This document shows positions 1-8,373 of a stretch of 64,000 bases of DNA, piece by piece. Position numbers and translations under genes: made by a program. How positions within the stretch are numbered: position 1 is the first letter of the stretch; every line of letters begins with the position of its first letter. The stretch comes from Bacillota bacterium (GTDB lineage Bacteria > Bacillota > Clostridia > Lachnospirales > Lachnospiraceae), in assembly GCA_023409535.1 (NCBI GenBank), contig JAEYGZ010000048.1, positions 332,299 to 396,298 of the forward strand. Reading direction: 5' to 3'. The notes beneath the pieces were generated by a model. It made no database searches, was not told the DNA's origin, and saw only the letters and a program-made list of their open reading frames with translations.

Positions 1-689
1 AGGAATTCAAATTTCTTCAAGAACTTGGACAGCTTTGTATCCCCGTAATTACGAACATCAAAGTCAGGGTAACGCTTAACCAGTCTGCTGCCCAGCTCGC
101 CCATATTCATTCGTTGGTCGTCCGCATCCACTTCATTCATCATCTTTAGAATTGCCGCCTTGATAATGTTGATATCAGTTTTATCAGATGATTTATCCGA
201 CGGAACTTCCACCTTACCCTGGCTTACCTCCAGCTCTATACTCTTCTTCTCGGTCTCAGCCAGTACATCCAGATATTTAAACTGATTGCAGGCAGCGATG
301 AAGGGCTTCGGCGTCTTCATTTCTCCCATACCAACAACCATCATACCTGATTCCCGCAGCCTGGAAGCCAGCTTTGTAAAATCACTGTCACTGGATACAA
401 TGCAAAAGCCTTCCACATTGCCTGAATAAAGAATATCCATGGCATCGATAATCATGGCCGAATCCGTGGCGTTCTTACCAACCGTATACCCATACTGCTG
501 CACCGGAGTGATGGAGTTCTCAAGAAGCACATCCTTCCAGGACACCGTACCCGGTCTGGTCCAGTCTCCATAGATGCGCTTATAGGTTGCAACCCCGTAG
601 TTGGAGATCTCATCAAGTATGAATTTAATATATTTTGCGGATACATTATCCGCATCGATTAATACCGCAAAACGCTTTTCTCCCAGCAT
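1..689 (-). CDS. NYN-domain protein with C-terminal LOTUS/OST-HTH region (3' end beyond window)
   Basis: The frame reads from an ATG at 689 to the window edge with no stop, so only about the first 229 residues are visible. The start follows GGGAGGATTGT, a good ribosome site. The N-terminus (VLIDADNVSAKY, later DSAMIIDAMDILYSG and VSSDSDFTKLASRLRESG) matches the PIN-like NYN/LabA ribonuclease fold, with acidic residues typical of its metal site. After a charged linker near residue 160, a helical stretch ending in LGSRLVKRYPDFDVRNYG resembles an OST-HTH/LOTUS RNA-binding domain. A role as an RNA-binding nuclease is inferred from family knowledge. The gene is monocistronic as far as can be seen. 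Confidence 0.82.
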   Translation of the reverse strand, partial: MLGEKRFAVLIDADNVSAKYIKFILDEISNYGVATYKRIYGDWTRPGTVSWKDVLLENSITPVQQYGYTVGKNATDSAMIIDAMDILYSGNVEGFCIVSSDSDFTKLASRLRESGMMVVGMGEMKTPKPFIAACNQFKYLDVLAETEKKSIELEVSQGKVEVPSDKSSDKTDINIIKAAILKMMNEVDADDQRMNMGELGSRLVKRYPDFDVRNYGDTKLSKFLKKFEF

Positions 690-826
690 ACAATCCTCCC
701 GATATCCTTAATTGAATTTCTTTTATCGTATCCTTTTCTATAGGTAAATGTCTTTTTTAAATATAATTTTCTCCTTCTGATTATTTTCCAAATGGCTGGC
801 AATAATGCAGACAAGGAGGTGTATTT

Positions 827-1186
827 ATGATCGCATTTATAAAAAATAATAGTTTGATCATCTTAAAGAAAAAATTTATCTTACTCTATCTGCTTAATGT
901 AACGGACATTATCTTCACTTTGCTGCTGCTTCAAACCGGATATTTTACAGAAATTAATGTATTCATGACAGGTATTGTTCAGCGTCCGCTGATCAGTCTT
1001 TTATTAAAGGTGGTCTTCCCGGCATTTCTTCTGTATTATCTCTATAAGCAGATAATGAACGCGGATCCGGATCAATTGCGAATTGCAAATATCGCAATTA
1101 ATATATCCTTAACCGTCTATACCATGGTGAATATCTCCCACCTGGTATGGACCGCAATGCTGCCGGTTTTAATTTTATTCCGTTAA
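827..1186 (+). CDS. small membrane protein, DUF5658-like
   Basis: A 119-residue protein behind a strong AAGGAGGTGTATTT ribosome site. It has three or four hydrophobic helices (about 17-37, 55-74, 84-102 and 104-117) and a polar N-terminus rich in lysine. The LLNVTDIIFTLLLLQTGYFTEIN stretch near residues 22-44 resembles the small DUF5658 membrane family, recalled from memory. Function is unknown. Its last four bases overlap the end of the convergent HAD gene, so there is no room for a separate terminator between them. Confidence 0.7.
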   Translation: MIAFIKNNSLIILKKKFILLYLLNVTDIIFTLLLLQTGYFTEINVFMTGIVQRPLISLLLKVVFPAFLLYYLYKQIMNADPDQLRIANIAINISLTVYTMVNISHLVWTAMLPVLILFR

Positions 1187-1908
1187 GAATAGCTGCTAAC
1201 CTCAGGGAGTTCTTTGATGAAGGCCAGTAAATCATCAAAGCCTCCCTGTTTAAATATACTTAAATCCTCCTGCTCCGGACTGATCAGGCAGTCCTTTAAC
1301 AGATAGGTATCCATTCCAAGCGTTAGTGCACACATATCCTCCGTCACATCATTTCCCACCATAATACATTCCCGGGGCTCCTTGCCGATACCGGCAAGAA
1401 CTTCTTTATAATATTCCAGCCTCGGTTTGCAATAGGAACTGTTCTCATAAGTAGTTATCAGATCAAAATCCTTTGGATCAATGTCGGCCCAGCCCATTCT
1501 GGTATAGGTAGCGATCCGGGGAAACACGGGATTTGTGGCAAGTGCCACGGTGTAGCCCTTCTGTTTTAGCAGACGGATACATTCCTTCGCGTGGGGATGG
1601 GTAAAGGTTGTCCTTCTGGCTTCATTAAACTCATTTTGATAAAACTCTTCAAACTCATCCTCCAGCTGCTGTGCTTGCTCTCCCATCACAGAACCGAATA
1701 CCTTCCAAAATCTCTTCTCATTGGTCATAGCACCGTCATTCTCCAGCATCGCCTGGGTACCATACATTACAGCCTTGGCAAAGCTCTTCGGCTCATAGCC
1801 CTGCGGTTCAAACTTCTTCGTCAATGCACCAAAATAAGTCTCCAGAAAAAGCTCCTGACTTGGCATGGGCAGTAAGGTTCCGTCCAAATCAAAAATAAAT
1901 GTATTCAT
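1183..1908 (-). CDS. HAD-family hydrolase
   Basis: A soluble protein of 241 residues starting MNTFIFDLDGTLL, the DxDxT motif I of haloacid-dehalogenase-fold phosphatases (nucleophile D7, acid D9). Motif II is VALATNP, and motif III/IV is KPRLEYYKEVL followed by IMVGNDVTEDM. An upstream in-frame ATG at 1923 exists, but the sequence GGAGGAAATACCC lies inside that extension and ideally positions the ATG at 1908, so 1908 is chosen. Substrate cannot be told from sequence; small phosphorylated metabolites are usual. It is convergent with, and overlaps by four bases, the small membrane protein gene. Confidence 0.85.
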   Translation of the reverse strand: MNTFIFDLDGTLLPMPSQELFLETYFGALTKKFEPQGYEPKSFAKAVMYGTQAMLENDGAMTNEKRFWKVFGSVMGEQAQQLEDEFEEFYQNEFNEARRTTFTHPHAKECIRLLKQKGYTVALATNPVFPRIATYTRMGWADIDPKDFDLITTYENSSYCKPRLEYYKEVLAGIGKEPRECIMVGNDVTEDMCALTLGMDTYLLKDCLISPEQEDLSIFKQGGFDDLLAFIKELPEVSSYS

Positions 1909-2069
1909 GGGTATTTCCTCCATCCTGTGTGATTACTCTGCTGTAAATAATACTAACAAATATCCCCTGACAATTCAATTCCTTTATTCGTTTTAAATAA
2001 TATCAATCCTATTAACGATTACGGCAATGCTTCTTGATTATTTATCAGCCTGACTTTTTACGATAACTT

Positions 2070-2657
2070 CTATGGTGCCTCTAATATCTCCACAATGCGC
2101 TTCATGGATGCTTCATATTCCCGGTCCGAAGAATTCTTAAAAATCAACAAGTCATCTACCACCTTGGGGTCATCCAGAGTCGTCGGAATAGTAAAGTTCA
2201 CTCCGGCAATATATTCCTCCCAGTGCTCCAGTTTCCAGGTATCCCGGTCGGAATTACGGGCAATCATACGCTGTCTGCACACTTCTATTGAGGTCTCAAC
2301 CCAGATTACCACCAGTCTTGCATTCTTTTCCTTCAGCTTTGCTTTCAGATTATTGATGTAATTCATATTCCTGATTTCTTCGGTAAATGGTGCATTAATT
2401 AATACGATATCATCATATTCCAATGCTTCCAGTGCCAAGGCAACAACAGTTTCATATTCATAGTCTCTGATATTATCCTCAAAGAACTGCGAGCTCCGGT
2501 TATACGGCTCCCCTGCAACCTTAAATATCTGCTTGGACAATAGGATCAGGGTATCCTTATCCAGATATACCACATGCTTCAGGGTCTTAGACAGCTGCTT
2601 TGAGATATAAGTCTTTCCGCAGGCCGGCGGTGATGTTACCAAAATAAGCTTCTTCAT
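2070..2657 (-). CDS. P-loop AAA/kinase-like ATPase
   Basis: A 195-residue protein with a Walker A motif at residues 9-16 (SPPACGKT), then DKDTLI, a run of charged helices and RQRMIARNSDRDTWKLEHW, which looks like the lid segment of small P-loop kinases. The layout resembles adenylylsulfate/zeta-toxin-like or shikimate-kinase-like ATPases that phosphorylate a small molecule; the exact substrate is not visible. The start is preceded by AAGGAGGATTT. It lies 26 bases downstream of the histidine-tailed DMT transporter gene on the same strand and could be cotranscribed with it. Confidence 0.75.
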   Translation of the reverse strand: MKKLILVTSPPACGKTYISKQLSKTLKHVVYLDKDTLILLSKQIFKVAGEPYNRSSQFFEDNIRDYEYETVVALALEALEYDDIVLINAPFTEEIRNMNYINNLKAKLKEKNARLVVIWVETSIEVCRQRMIARNSDRDTWKLEHWEEYIAGVNFTIPTTLDDPKVVDDLLIFKNSSDREYEASMKRIVEILEAP

Positions 2658-2683
2658 AAATCCTCCTTATTTTATCCTTCTTC

Positions 2684-3751
2684 CTAATTCTTGTGTGTAT
2701 GGGCATGGTGCAGATCCGGAGTATGAAAATGGTCGTGGGTAACCGCTGCATGGGTATGAACATGACTGTGTTCTTCCAGCATTTCCGGTTCATGCATATG
2801 ATTGTGATGACCATCGCTATGGCTATGCATATGATCATGGGTAACCGCTTCGTGAACATGCTTATGGGTATGCAGCTCAGTGGCGGCAAGCCAGGCGCCT
2901 GCAAGCATGAAACCAAGTGCCAGGATAAAGCGATGGGTAATCTCTTCCCGAAAGATCATCCATGACACGATAACTCCCATAAAAGGAGCTGCAGCATAAT
3001 ATGCACTGGTTCTGGAGGCTCCAAGTATTCTTTGCGCCTTAATATAAAAATAGATACTTAAGCCATAGGAAACAAAGCCCAGCAGCATAGTAAGGAGGAC
3101 GAATAACAAGGTACCGCCAAGCTGCCCGGTAAAGGAAGCAATACCGAATGCTCCCAGGCCGGAACCAAAGCCCTTCATAATCACTATCTGATTTGGATCC
3201 TTGATCGACAGCATTCGGGTGCAGTTATTTTCAAATCCCCAGCATACACAGGCTAAGAGTACAAATACCGAACCTGGCGTTAAGGTCAGCTGTCTTACAT
3301 CCTCCAAAGTAAGAACGATACATGCCGCAGTAATCATAACAATTGCCAGCCACAATCGTTTCCCGACAGCTTCTTTAAATACAACCAGAGCAATCATTGT
3401 CGTTGCTACAATCTCAAAGTTATTCAGCAAGGAGACATTTACCGGATCGCTGTAGTATAATCCAAGCATCAATAGAATCGGCGCTGCAATATCCAACAGG
3501 ATCATTCCCAGCACATATGGGATGTCCTGCCTTGCGATTCCGGCTTCTTTCCCCTTTTTGTGTTCTATTCTCCTGGCAAGCCTCAATAACAGCATTCCGG
3601 CTCCTGCTCCCAGATATAATAAGGCCGCCAAAAAGGCCGGAGGTACTTCTTCCAATAATATCTTGGATGCCGGTGAACTGATACCATACAGCGCAGCTGC
3701 AAGCAGCGCTGTAAAAACCGCACTCCATTTTACTTTTTCTAATCTTTTCAT
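2684..3751 (-). CDS. EamA/DMT-family transporter with histidine-rich C-terminal tail
   Basis: A drug/metabolite transporter of about 355 residues with ten predicted membrane helices arranged as two EamA repeats. The internal stretch RILGASRTSAYYAAAPFMGV is a typical second-repeat signature. After the last helix the protein runs on for about 64 residues containing 23 histidines in HxH and DH pairs, including two copies of AVTHDH. Such tails usually bind divalent metal, so a metal-linked role is inferred. The start at 3751 is preceded by AGGTGA with short spacing; an upstream ATG at 3772, overlapping the ALDH stop, has no ribosome site. It follows the ALDH gene directly and is probably in the same operon. 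Confidence 0.82.
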   Translation of the reverse strand: MKRLEKVKWSAVFTALLAAALYGISSPASKILLEEVPPAFLAALLYLGAGAGMLLLRLARRIEHKKGKEAGIARQDIPYVLGMILLDIAAPILLMLGLYYSDPVNVSLLNNFEIVATTMIALVVFKEAVGKRLWLAIVMITAACIVLTLEDVRQLTLTPGSVFVLLACVCWGFENNCTRMLSIKDPNQIVIMKGFGSGLGAFGIASFTGQLGGTLLFVLLTMLLGFVSYGLSIYFYIKAQRILGASRTSAYYAAAPFMGVIVSWMIFREEITHRFILALGFMLAGAWLAATELHTHKHVHEAVTHDHMHSHSDGHHNHMHEPEMLEEHSHVHTHAAVTHDHFHTPDLHHAHTHKN

Positions 3752-3768
3752 CTTATCACCTGTTTTCA

Positions 3769-5139
3769 TCATTTTAAAAGCAGTTTGATCAGCTTCAAAT
3801 GATCTTTATAGGGCGGGTACCGGAGCGGAATATCCAATAGATTTGATTTTTTCAGGACGCTCTTTCTGTGGGAAAAGGTCATAAAGCTGTCCTTTCCGTG
3901 ATAGCCTCCCATTCCGCTGTCTCCCACTCCCCCAAATGGCATATGGTTCGTTGCCAGATGCATCACCGTATCATTAATGCAGCCACCGCCGTAAGAGACG
4001 CTTTGGATTACCTTACGCTCATTTGTTTTGCTGCGTGTAAAATAATACAGGGCTAAGGGCTTGGGACGATTGTTTATCATAGGCAGGATTTCCTCAAGCC
4101 TTTGAAACTCAAGAACCGGCAAGATGGGTCCAAAAATCTCCTCAGCCATTACCGGGCTGTCCCAGGTAATCCGATCAAGAATGGTGGGGGCTATCTGATT
4201 GGTATTATCGTTGCAATTACCGCCGAACGCAACCTTCTCTCCCTGAATTAAGCCTGACAGCCGTTTAAAATGCTTTTCATTGATAATCTTCGGAAAGCTG
4301 CGATTGGTACTTGCATCCGGTCCGTAAAACTTCAAAATATATTTTATCATTTTCTGCAGCAATACTTCCTTGACCTTATGGTGCACTAAGAGATAATCCG
4401 GGGCAACACAGGTCTGCCCTGCATTCAGATATTTTCCCCATACGATTCTTCTTGCCGCCAGCTCAAGGTCCGCCGTCTCATCAACGATACAAGGGCTCTT
4501 TCCGCCAAGCTCCAGGGTAACCGGAGTCAGCTTTTCAGAAGCTGATCTCATAACTGTCTTACCGACAGCAACACTTCCCGTAAAGAAAATATAATCGAAT
4601 TTCTGCTCAAGCAATGCAGAATTTTCTTCTCTGCCTCCTTGAATAACAACAGCATACTCTTTTGGAAATACCTCTGAGATAATCTGCTCAATTATTCCGG
4701 AGGTATTCGGCGAGTAATTGGAGGGCTTTACGATAACAGTATTTCCGGCCGCAATTGCACCTGCCAGGGGCAGCATTGCTAATTGAAAGGGATAATTCCA
4801 GGGAGACATAATCAATACAACTCCATAAGGCTCGGCGTATACTTTACTGACTCCGGGAAAATTAGCAACCGGCGTTCTGACGCTTCTAGGTCTCGCCCAG
4901 TTCTCCAAATGCCTGCTTACATAAGTAAGTTCTTCCAGCACCAAGCCGATTTCAGTTGCATAAGCTTCAAAGGGTGTTTTATTTAAATCCTTCTTGAGGG
5001 CCTCCATGATATCTGCCTCATGCCTCTGAATGGCTCTCTTCAGTTTATTTAGACCCTGCAGCCGAAATGCGGTACTTTTTGTTTTATCCGTATTAAAAAA
5101 TATTCTTTGTTTCTTTACGATTGCTTCAATATCTTCCAT
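3769..5139 (-). CDS. aldehyde dehydrogenase family protein
   Basis: A 456-residue NAD(P)-dependent aldehyde dehydrogenase without the extended N-terminus of the classical tetramers, so it fits the class-3/fatty aldehyde-coniferaldehyde group. Visible motifs are MSPWNYPFQLAMLPL, FTGSVAVGKTV (cofactor loop), LELGGKSP with the general-base glutamate, and NAGQTCVAPDY with the catalytic cysteine. The GGIND-like and PFGGVGDSGMGGYHGKDSF motifs lie near the C-terminus. It oxidises an aldehyde to an acid. GGAGGTGCTTTCAGC precedes the start. Its stop falls at the start of the DMT transporter gene, pointing to one transcript. Confidence 0.92.
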   Translation of the reverse strand: MEDIEAIVKKQRIFFNTDKTKSTAFRLQGLNKLKRAIQRHEADIMEALKKDLNKTPFEAYATEIGLVLEELTYVSRHLENWARPRSVRTPVANFPGVSKVYAEPYGVVLIMSPWNYPFQLAMLPLAGAIAAGNTVIVKPSNYSPNTSGIIEQIISEVFPKEYAVVIQGGREENSALLEQKFDYIFFTGSVAVGKTVMRSASEKLTPVTLELGGKSPCIVDETADLELAARRIVWGKYLNAGQTCVAPDYLLVHHKVKEVLLQKMIKYILKFYGPDASTNRSFPKIINEKHFKRLSGLIQGEKVAFGGNCNDNTNQIAPTILDRITWDSPVMAEEIFGPILPVLEFQRLEEILPMINNRPKPLALYYFTRSKTNERKVIQSVSYGGGCINDTVMHLATNHMPFGGVGDSGMGGYHGKDSFMTFSHRKSVLKKSNLLDIPLRYPPYKDHLKLIKLLLK

Positions 5140-5222
5140 GCTGAAAGCACCTCCGTTACTTCCGTATCTAACTATCTTATTCTATTATAATACTTGTCAA
5201 AAATTTTTTCATCTAATAATAT

Positions 5223-5262
5223 AACAGGTCTGATTTCCTTCTATGTCGAAATCAGACCTGTT
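5223..5262 (-). terminator. 15-bp perfect hairpin, terminator
   Basis: Arms 5223-5237 and 5248-5262 are perfectly complementary around a 10-base loop. A/T-rich runs flank both sides. It lies downstream of the YdeI-like gene (minus strand) and probably ends that transcript before the ALDH promoter. Confidence 0.7.
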
Positions 5263-5349
5263 AATAAAATTTTTCTATTTCTTTTTATAAAATAACTCTA
5301 TAAAATTGCACAAGCGCCGGATAAATAATAAATTCGCCAGTCATAAGCA

Positions 5350-5808
5350 CTATCTTAATTTCTTTCCTTCTGAAAGTCTTTCTATCGACTTGACAATCCG
5401 GTCCCGTCTGGTCTCTTCCTTCTTGGCCTGCGTAATCCACAGATAATACTCTCTCTTACCGGTATAAGACAGCTTCTCATAGGCCTTCCCGGCCTCAGTA
5501 TTATTCTCCAGGGCTTCTTTAAAATCCTCCGGCAATTCCAGAATACGTTCCTCTTCGTCCTTCTCCACAATAACGTGAATGGTATCGCCGCAATCCTTTC
5601 CGATCCGCTTACGCATGTCCTGTGTTAACCCCAGCATATAACAACCGTCCATACGAACGATAGAGCCACGATACTCCACACCGTCAAAGGCGGCCTTTAC
5701 TTTTACTCTTTTTGCCCCAAATACCGCTTCCACATCAAAGGGAGGCTCAATATAGGCACCGTTGATTTCCGGATGCTTCTTAATTTCAGCGATAAACTCT
5801 TGCTTCAT
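5350..5808 (-). CDS. YdeI/OmdA-like protein with DUF1905 domain
   Basis: A 152-residue soluble protein. The N-terminal part (about 15-90: PFDVEAVFGAKRVKVKAAFDG ... LGLTQDMRKRIGKDCGDTIHV) reads as a DUF1905 beta-barrel. The C-terminal part (about 95-150: ALENNTEAGKAYEKLSYTGKREYYLWITQAKKEETRRDRI) is the helical OmdA/YdeI domain, sometimes linked to bacteriocin or peptide resistance. The biochemical role is unknown. GAGGTACCTGTT precedes the ATG. A strong hairpin follows it at 5223-5262. Confidence 0.8.
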   Translation of the reverse strand: MKQEFIAEIKKHPEINGAYIEPPFDVEAVFGAKRVKVKAAFDGVEYRGSIVRMDGCYMLGLTQDMRKRIGKDCGDTIHVIVEKDEEERILELPEDFKEALENNTEAGKAYEKLSYTGKREYYLWITQAKKEETRRDRIVKSIERLSEGKKLR

Positions 5809-5858
5809 AACAGGTACCTCTTCAATGAATCAAACTTCGCAATACAGGCTGATGATTA

Positions 5859-6653
5859 CTATTGCTGCTCATTCAGCAGCCTCATAGCCGTAGCATTATA
5901 GGTAATGTCCTTGGAATAGTTTACCCCTGTCTGCTCCTTTTCATCCTCGTTTTTCTCTTCTTCATTTTTTATATACAAATCAATAAACCTAAGGTAATCA
6001 TCATAACTGAACAGGTCATTCAAATTCTTTAAGTCATCGGAAGCCGAGGTCATTGTGCTTGCTATGAGGAAAGCCTGATTATTCTGAACCTGTGCGGGAG
6101 GTGCAGTCCTTACCGTACCCGAAGTATCCCCGGGCTTGGTGCCGACATAGGTACCGGTTACCTCTGTTCCCTGCTGGTAGTAGTCCATTACCTTCTTCAC
6201 GTAGTTTTGTGTTTCCTTAAAGGGCGGAATTCCATCATACTTTGCAACATTTCCGCTTCCCGCATTATAGGCAGCCAAAGCAAGCTTGGTATCTCCGTCA
6301 TATTTTTTTAATAAACCGGAGATGTACTTCGCTCCGCCCATGATATTTTGCTCCGCATCAAAGGAATCGGTTACCCCTAAGGACTTGGCGGTAGCAGGCA
6401 TTAATTGCATGACACCCTGTGCTCCGCAGCGCGAAACCGCCTTTGCATTAAAATTTGATTCCTGCTTTCCGATGGCCTTCAAAAGCTCCACAGGTACATC
6501 ATACCTCTTTGCGGCAGACTCAAATATATCATTGAGGGACTTGGTTTCACCCAGTAAGGAGGAAAAACCGCCTGCTTCTGTGGTCTTCTTTACATTATTT
6601 AAATTTTGCGGGTTTGTCTGATCAATATTCGAAACTCTGTTAATCTCAGTCAT
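5859..6653 (-). CDS. lytic transglycosylase (SLT domain) protein
   Basis: A 264-residue protein whose residues about 38-165 form an SLT goose-lysozyme-like domain. The catalytic glutamate is in AIGKQESNFN, followed by GAQGVMQLMPATAKSLG and LALAAYNAGSGNV, the classic three motifs. It would cleave peptidoglycan glycan strands to anhydromuropeptides. No signal peptide is visible; the N-terminus is polar (MTEINRVSNIDQTNPQ), as in clostridial versions whose export route is unclear, some of them flagella-linked. The C-terminal third is low-complexity and acidic (NEEEKNEDEKEQ). AGAGGAGATACT precedes the start. Confidence 0.9.
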   Translation of the reverse strand: MTEINRVSNIDQTNPQNLNNVKKTTEAGGFSSLLGETKSLNDIFESAAKRYDVPVELLKAIGKQESNFNAKAVSRCGAQGVMQLMPATAKSLGVTDSFDAEQNIMGGAKYISGLLKKYDGDTKLALAAYNAGSGNVAKYDGIPPFKETQNYVKKVMDYYQQGTEVTGTYVGTKPGDTSGTVRTAPPAQVQNNQAFLIASTMTSASDDLKNLNDLFSYDDYLRFIDLYIKNEEEKNEDEKEQTGVNYSKDITYNATAMRLLNEQQ

Positions 6654-6862
6654 AGTATCTCCTCTGCTTTATCCGGGATATAAATCCAAATTGTGAAACG
6701 GCAATAAATCAATTAATATTTATATCGGTATTAGTGATAGTTCAATTTATAGTTTTCTAAAATTTTTACTTGCTAATAATTTTATCTGTGATATGATAAT
6801 AAATCAAGTTAAAATTATAACACGGATGATACAAAAATTCGTAAGAGGAATACAAATGGAAT
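6654..6862. other. AT-rich intergenic region with a possible plus-strand promoter
   Basis: This stretch separates the transglycosylase start from the short frame at 6863. TTGCTA at 6770-6775 and TATGAT at 6792-6797 are spaced by 16 bases and read as a plausible sigma-A promoter on the plus strand. Nothing else is recognised here. Confidence 0.4.
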
Positions 6863-6976
6863 ATGTACAAATTAGATGACGGCATTTATGAGGTACTTTA
6901 TTTTACCGAAGGTACTGCTGCCTCCCATGGCTTCGGCACTGCTTCCGAGGTGTTTTCCTTACAGGAGTTACAATAA
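6863..6976 (+). CDS. possible 37-residue small protein
   Basis: The frame encodes MYKLDDGIYEVLYFTEG and continues to a TAA at 6976. A promoter-like pair lies about 70 bases upstream. The nearest ribosome site (GAGGAA) better fits an ATG at 6856 that opens a seven-codon frame overlapping this one, so translation may be coupled or the frame may be spurious. I recognise no family. It precedes the fprA promoter on the same strand. Confidence 0.25.
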   Translation: MYKLDDGIYEVLYFTEGTAASHGFGTASEVFSLQELQ

Positions 6977-7002
6977 ATTGTCATATAATTGCCGAAAGCC
7001 AC

Positions 7003-7032
7003 TTGTTTTGGCAGATGGGTTTGTAGTACAAT
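7003..7032 (+). promoter_or_regulatory. candidate fprA promoter
   Basis: TTGTTT at 7003-7008 and TACAAT at 7027-7032 are separated by 18 bases. The pair lies about 85 bases before the flavodiiron start and just before an inverted repeat. Confidence 0.4.
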
Positions 7033-7068
7033 AGGCACGGAAGAAAAATTCGTTAATCTTAGGAGACA

Positions 7069-7097
7069 GTGTGAATTACGGAACGCATAATTCACAC
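7069..7097 (+). promoter_or_regulatory. 10-bp inverted repeat in the fprA leader
   Basis: GTGTGAATTA at 7069-7078 is repeated in perfect inverted form at 7088-7097 with a 9-base gap. It lies between the putative -10 box and the GGAGG ribosome site of the flavodiiron gene, so it could be a repressor operator or an RNA hairpin controlling translation. It is not followed by a T run, so it is not an ordinary terminator. Confidence 0.5.
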
Positions 7098-7115
7098 TTG
7101 AATGGAGGTAATATT

Positions 7116-8318
7116 ATGTATTGTGTCCAGGAAATTGCACCGAAGCTTTACTGGGTCGGCGGCAGTGACAGACGACTAGAGCTATTTGAGAATATGTTCC
7201 CGCTGCCCAATGGTGTGGCATATAACTCTTATCTGTTTATGGACGAAAAGACAGCTTTAATTGACACTGTGGATCGTTCTATCAGTCAATTATATATTGA
7301 AAATATCATCCATGTTCTTGGCGGACGTGAGCTTGATTATCTTGTTATCAACCACATGGAGCCGGATCATTGCGCAAATATTGAAGAAATTGCCCGCCGT
7401 TACCCTAAGGTTAAGCTCATCGGCAATAAAAAAACCTTTCAGCTGCTTGAGCAATTCTATGAGATGGACATGACATCCAATTACATGGAGGTGAAAGAAG
7501 GGGAAGAGCTTTCCCTCGGTACCAGGACACTTCGGTTCTACGCTGCACCCATGGTGCACTGGCCTGAGGTTATGGTTACCTATGAAGTATCCCAGGGTAT
7601 ATTGTTCTCCGCGGATGCCTTTGGTTCCTTCGGTGCATTTGCCGGTAATATCTTCGCAGATGAGATGGACGATATCGATGTGGATGAAGCAAGACGCTAT
7701 TATGCCAATATCGTAGGCCGCTACGGAGCCCAGGTGCAAGCCCTGTTTAAGAAGCTGGCGGGCCTGGAGCTGAATATGATCTGCTCTTTGCACGGCCTTA
7801 TCTGGCGGGGTGAAACAATACCCTTCATTCTTGATTTATATGATAAATGGAGCCGCTATGAGCCGGAGAAAAATGGTGTCGTACTGGTATATGCTTCCAT
7901 GTACGGTAATACGGAAAATGCAATTCAGGCCTTAGGGAATAAATTAGCCGAGCGTGGCGTGCGTGACCTGCATATGTATGATGTATCGAAAACACATGCT
8001 TCCTATATTATCTCGGATCTGTGGAAATACAGTCACATGGTCCTGGCCTCCCCTACTTATAATATGCATCTGTATTTTGTCATGGATGCGCTGCTTAAGG
8101 ATATCTCGGTGCTTGGCCTCAAGAACCGCAAGGTATCCGTTATCGGAAATCATTCCTGGGCCAGTGCAGCAATGAAATCCATGACCGAGCAGCTTGCAGC
8201 CATGCAGAACCTTGAACTGGTGGGTACTCCCCTGGATGTGCGATCCGCTCTCAAGGCTGACCGCGAAGCCGAGCTGGATGCACTTGCCGACGCAATCTAT
8301 GCATCTGTAACAGGATAA
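7116..8318 (+). CDS. fprA: FprA family A-type flavodiiron protein
   Basis: A 400-residue two-domain enzyme. Residues 1-250 are a metallo-beta-lactamase-like di-iron domain with the ligand set HxExDH (H80, E82, D84, H85), then MVHWPE, SADAFG and SLHGLIWR. Residues about 255-400 are a flavodoxin domain with VYASMYGNTE binding FMN. In anaerobes these proteins reduce O2 to water or NO to N2O using electrons from rubredoxin or NADH, protecting against oxidative or nitrosative stress. The start at 7116 follows ATGGAGGTAATATT; an in-frame ATG at 7071 lies inside the inverted repeat and lacks a ribosome site. No rubredoxin gene is adjacent. Confidence 0.95.
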   Translation: MYCVQEIAPKLYWVGGSDRRLELFENMFPLPNGVAYNSYLFMDEKTALIDTVDRSISQLYIENIIHVLGGRELDYLVINHMEPDHCANIEEIARRYPKVKLIGNKKTFQLLEQFYEMDMTSNYMEVKEGEELSLGTRTLRFYAAPMVHWPEVMVTYEVSQGILFSADAFGSFGAFAGNIFADEMDDIDVDEARRYYANIVGRYGAQVQALFKKLAGLELNMICSLHGLIWRGETIPFILDLYDKWSRYEPEKNGVVLVYASMYGNTENAIQALGNKLAERGVRDLHMYDVSKTHASYIISDLWKYSHMVLASPTYNMHLYFVMDALLKDISVLGLKNRKVSVIGNHSWASAAMKSMTEQLAAMQNLELVGTPLDVRSALKADREAELDALADAIYASVTG

Positions 8319-8332
8319 TGTATATAATAACA

Positions 8333-8366
8333 GGCTGCCGCAGAATTTACAGCGGCAGCCGTTTTT
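8333..8366 (+). terminator. terminator of fprA
   Basis: GGCTGCCGC at 8333-8341 pairs with GCGGCAGCC at 8352-8360 and is followed by GTTTTTG. It separates fprA from the convergent MATE gene. Confidence 0.85.
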
Positions 8367-8373
8367 GTTCCTG

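Noticed and set aside
2587..2916. 109-residue open frame opposite/within the histidine-tail coding region
   Set aside because: It is an alternate-frame shadow of the histidine-rich repeat and overlaps two real genes.
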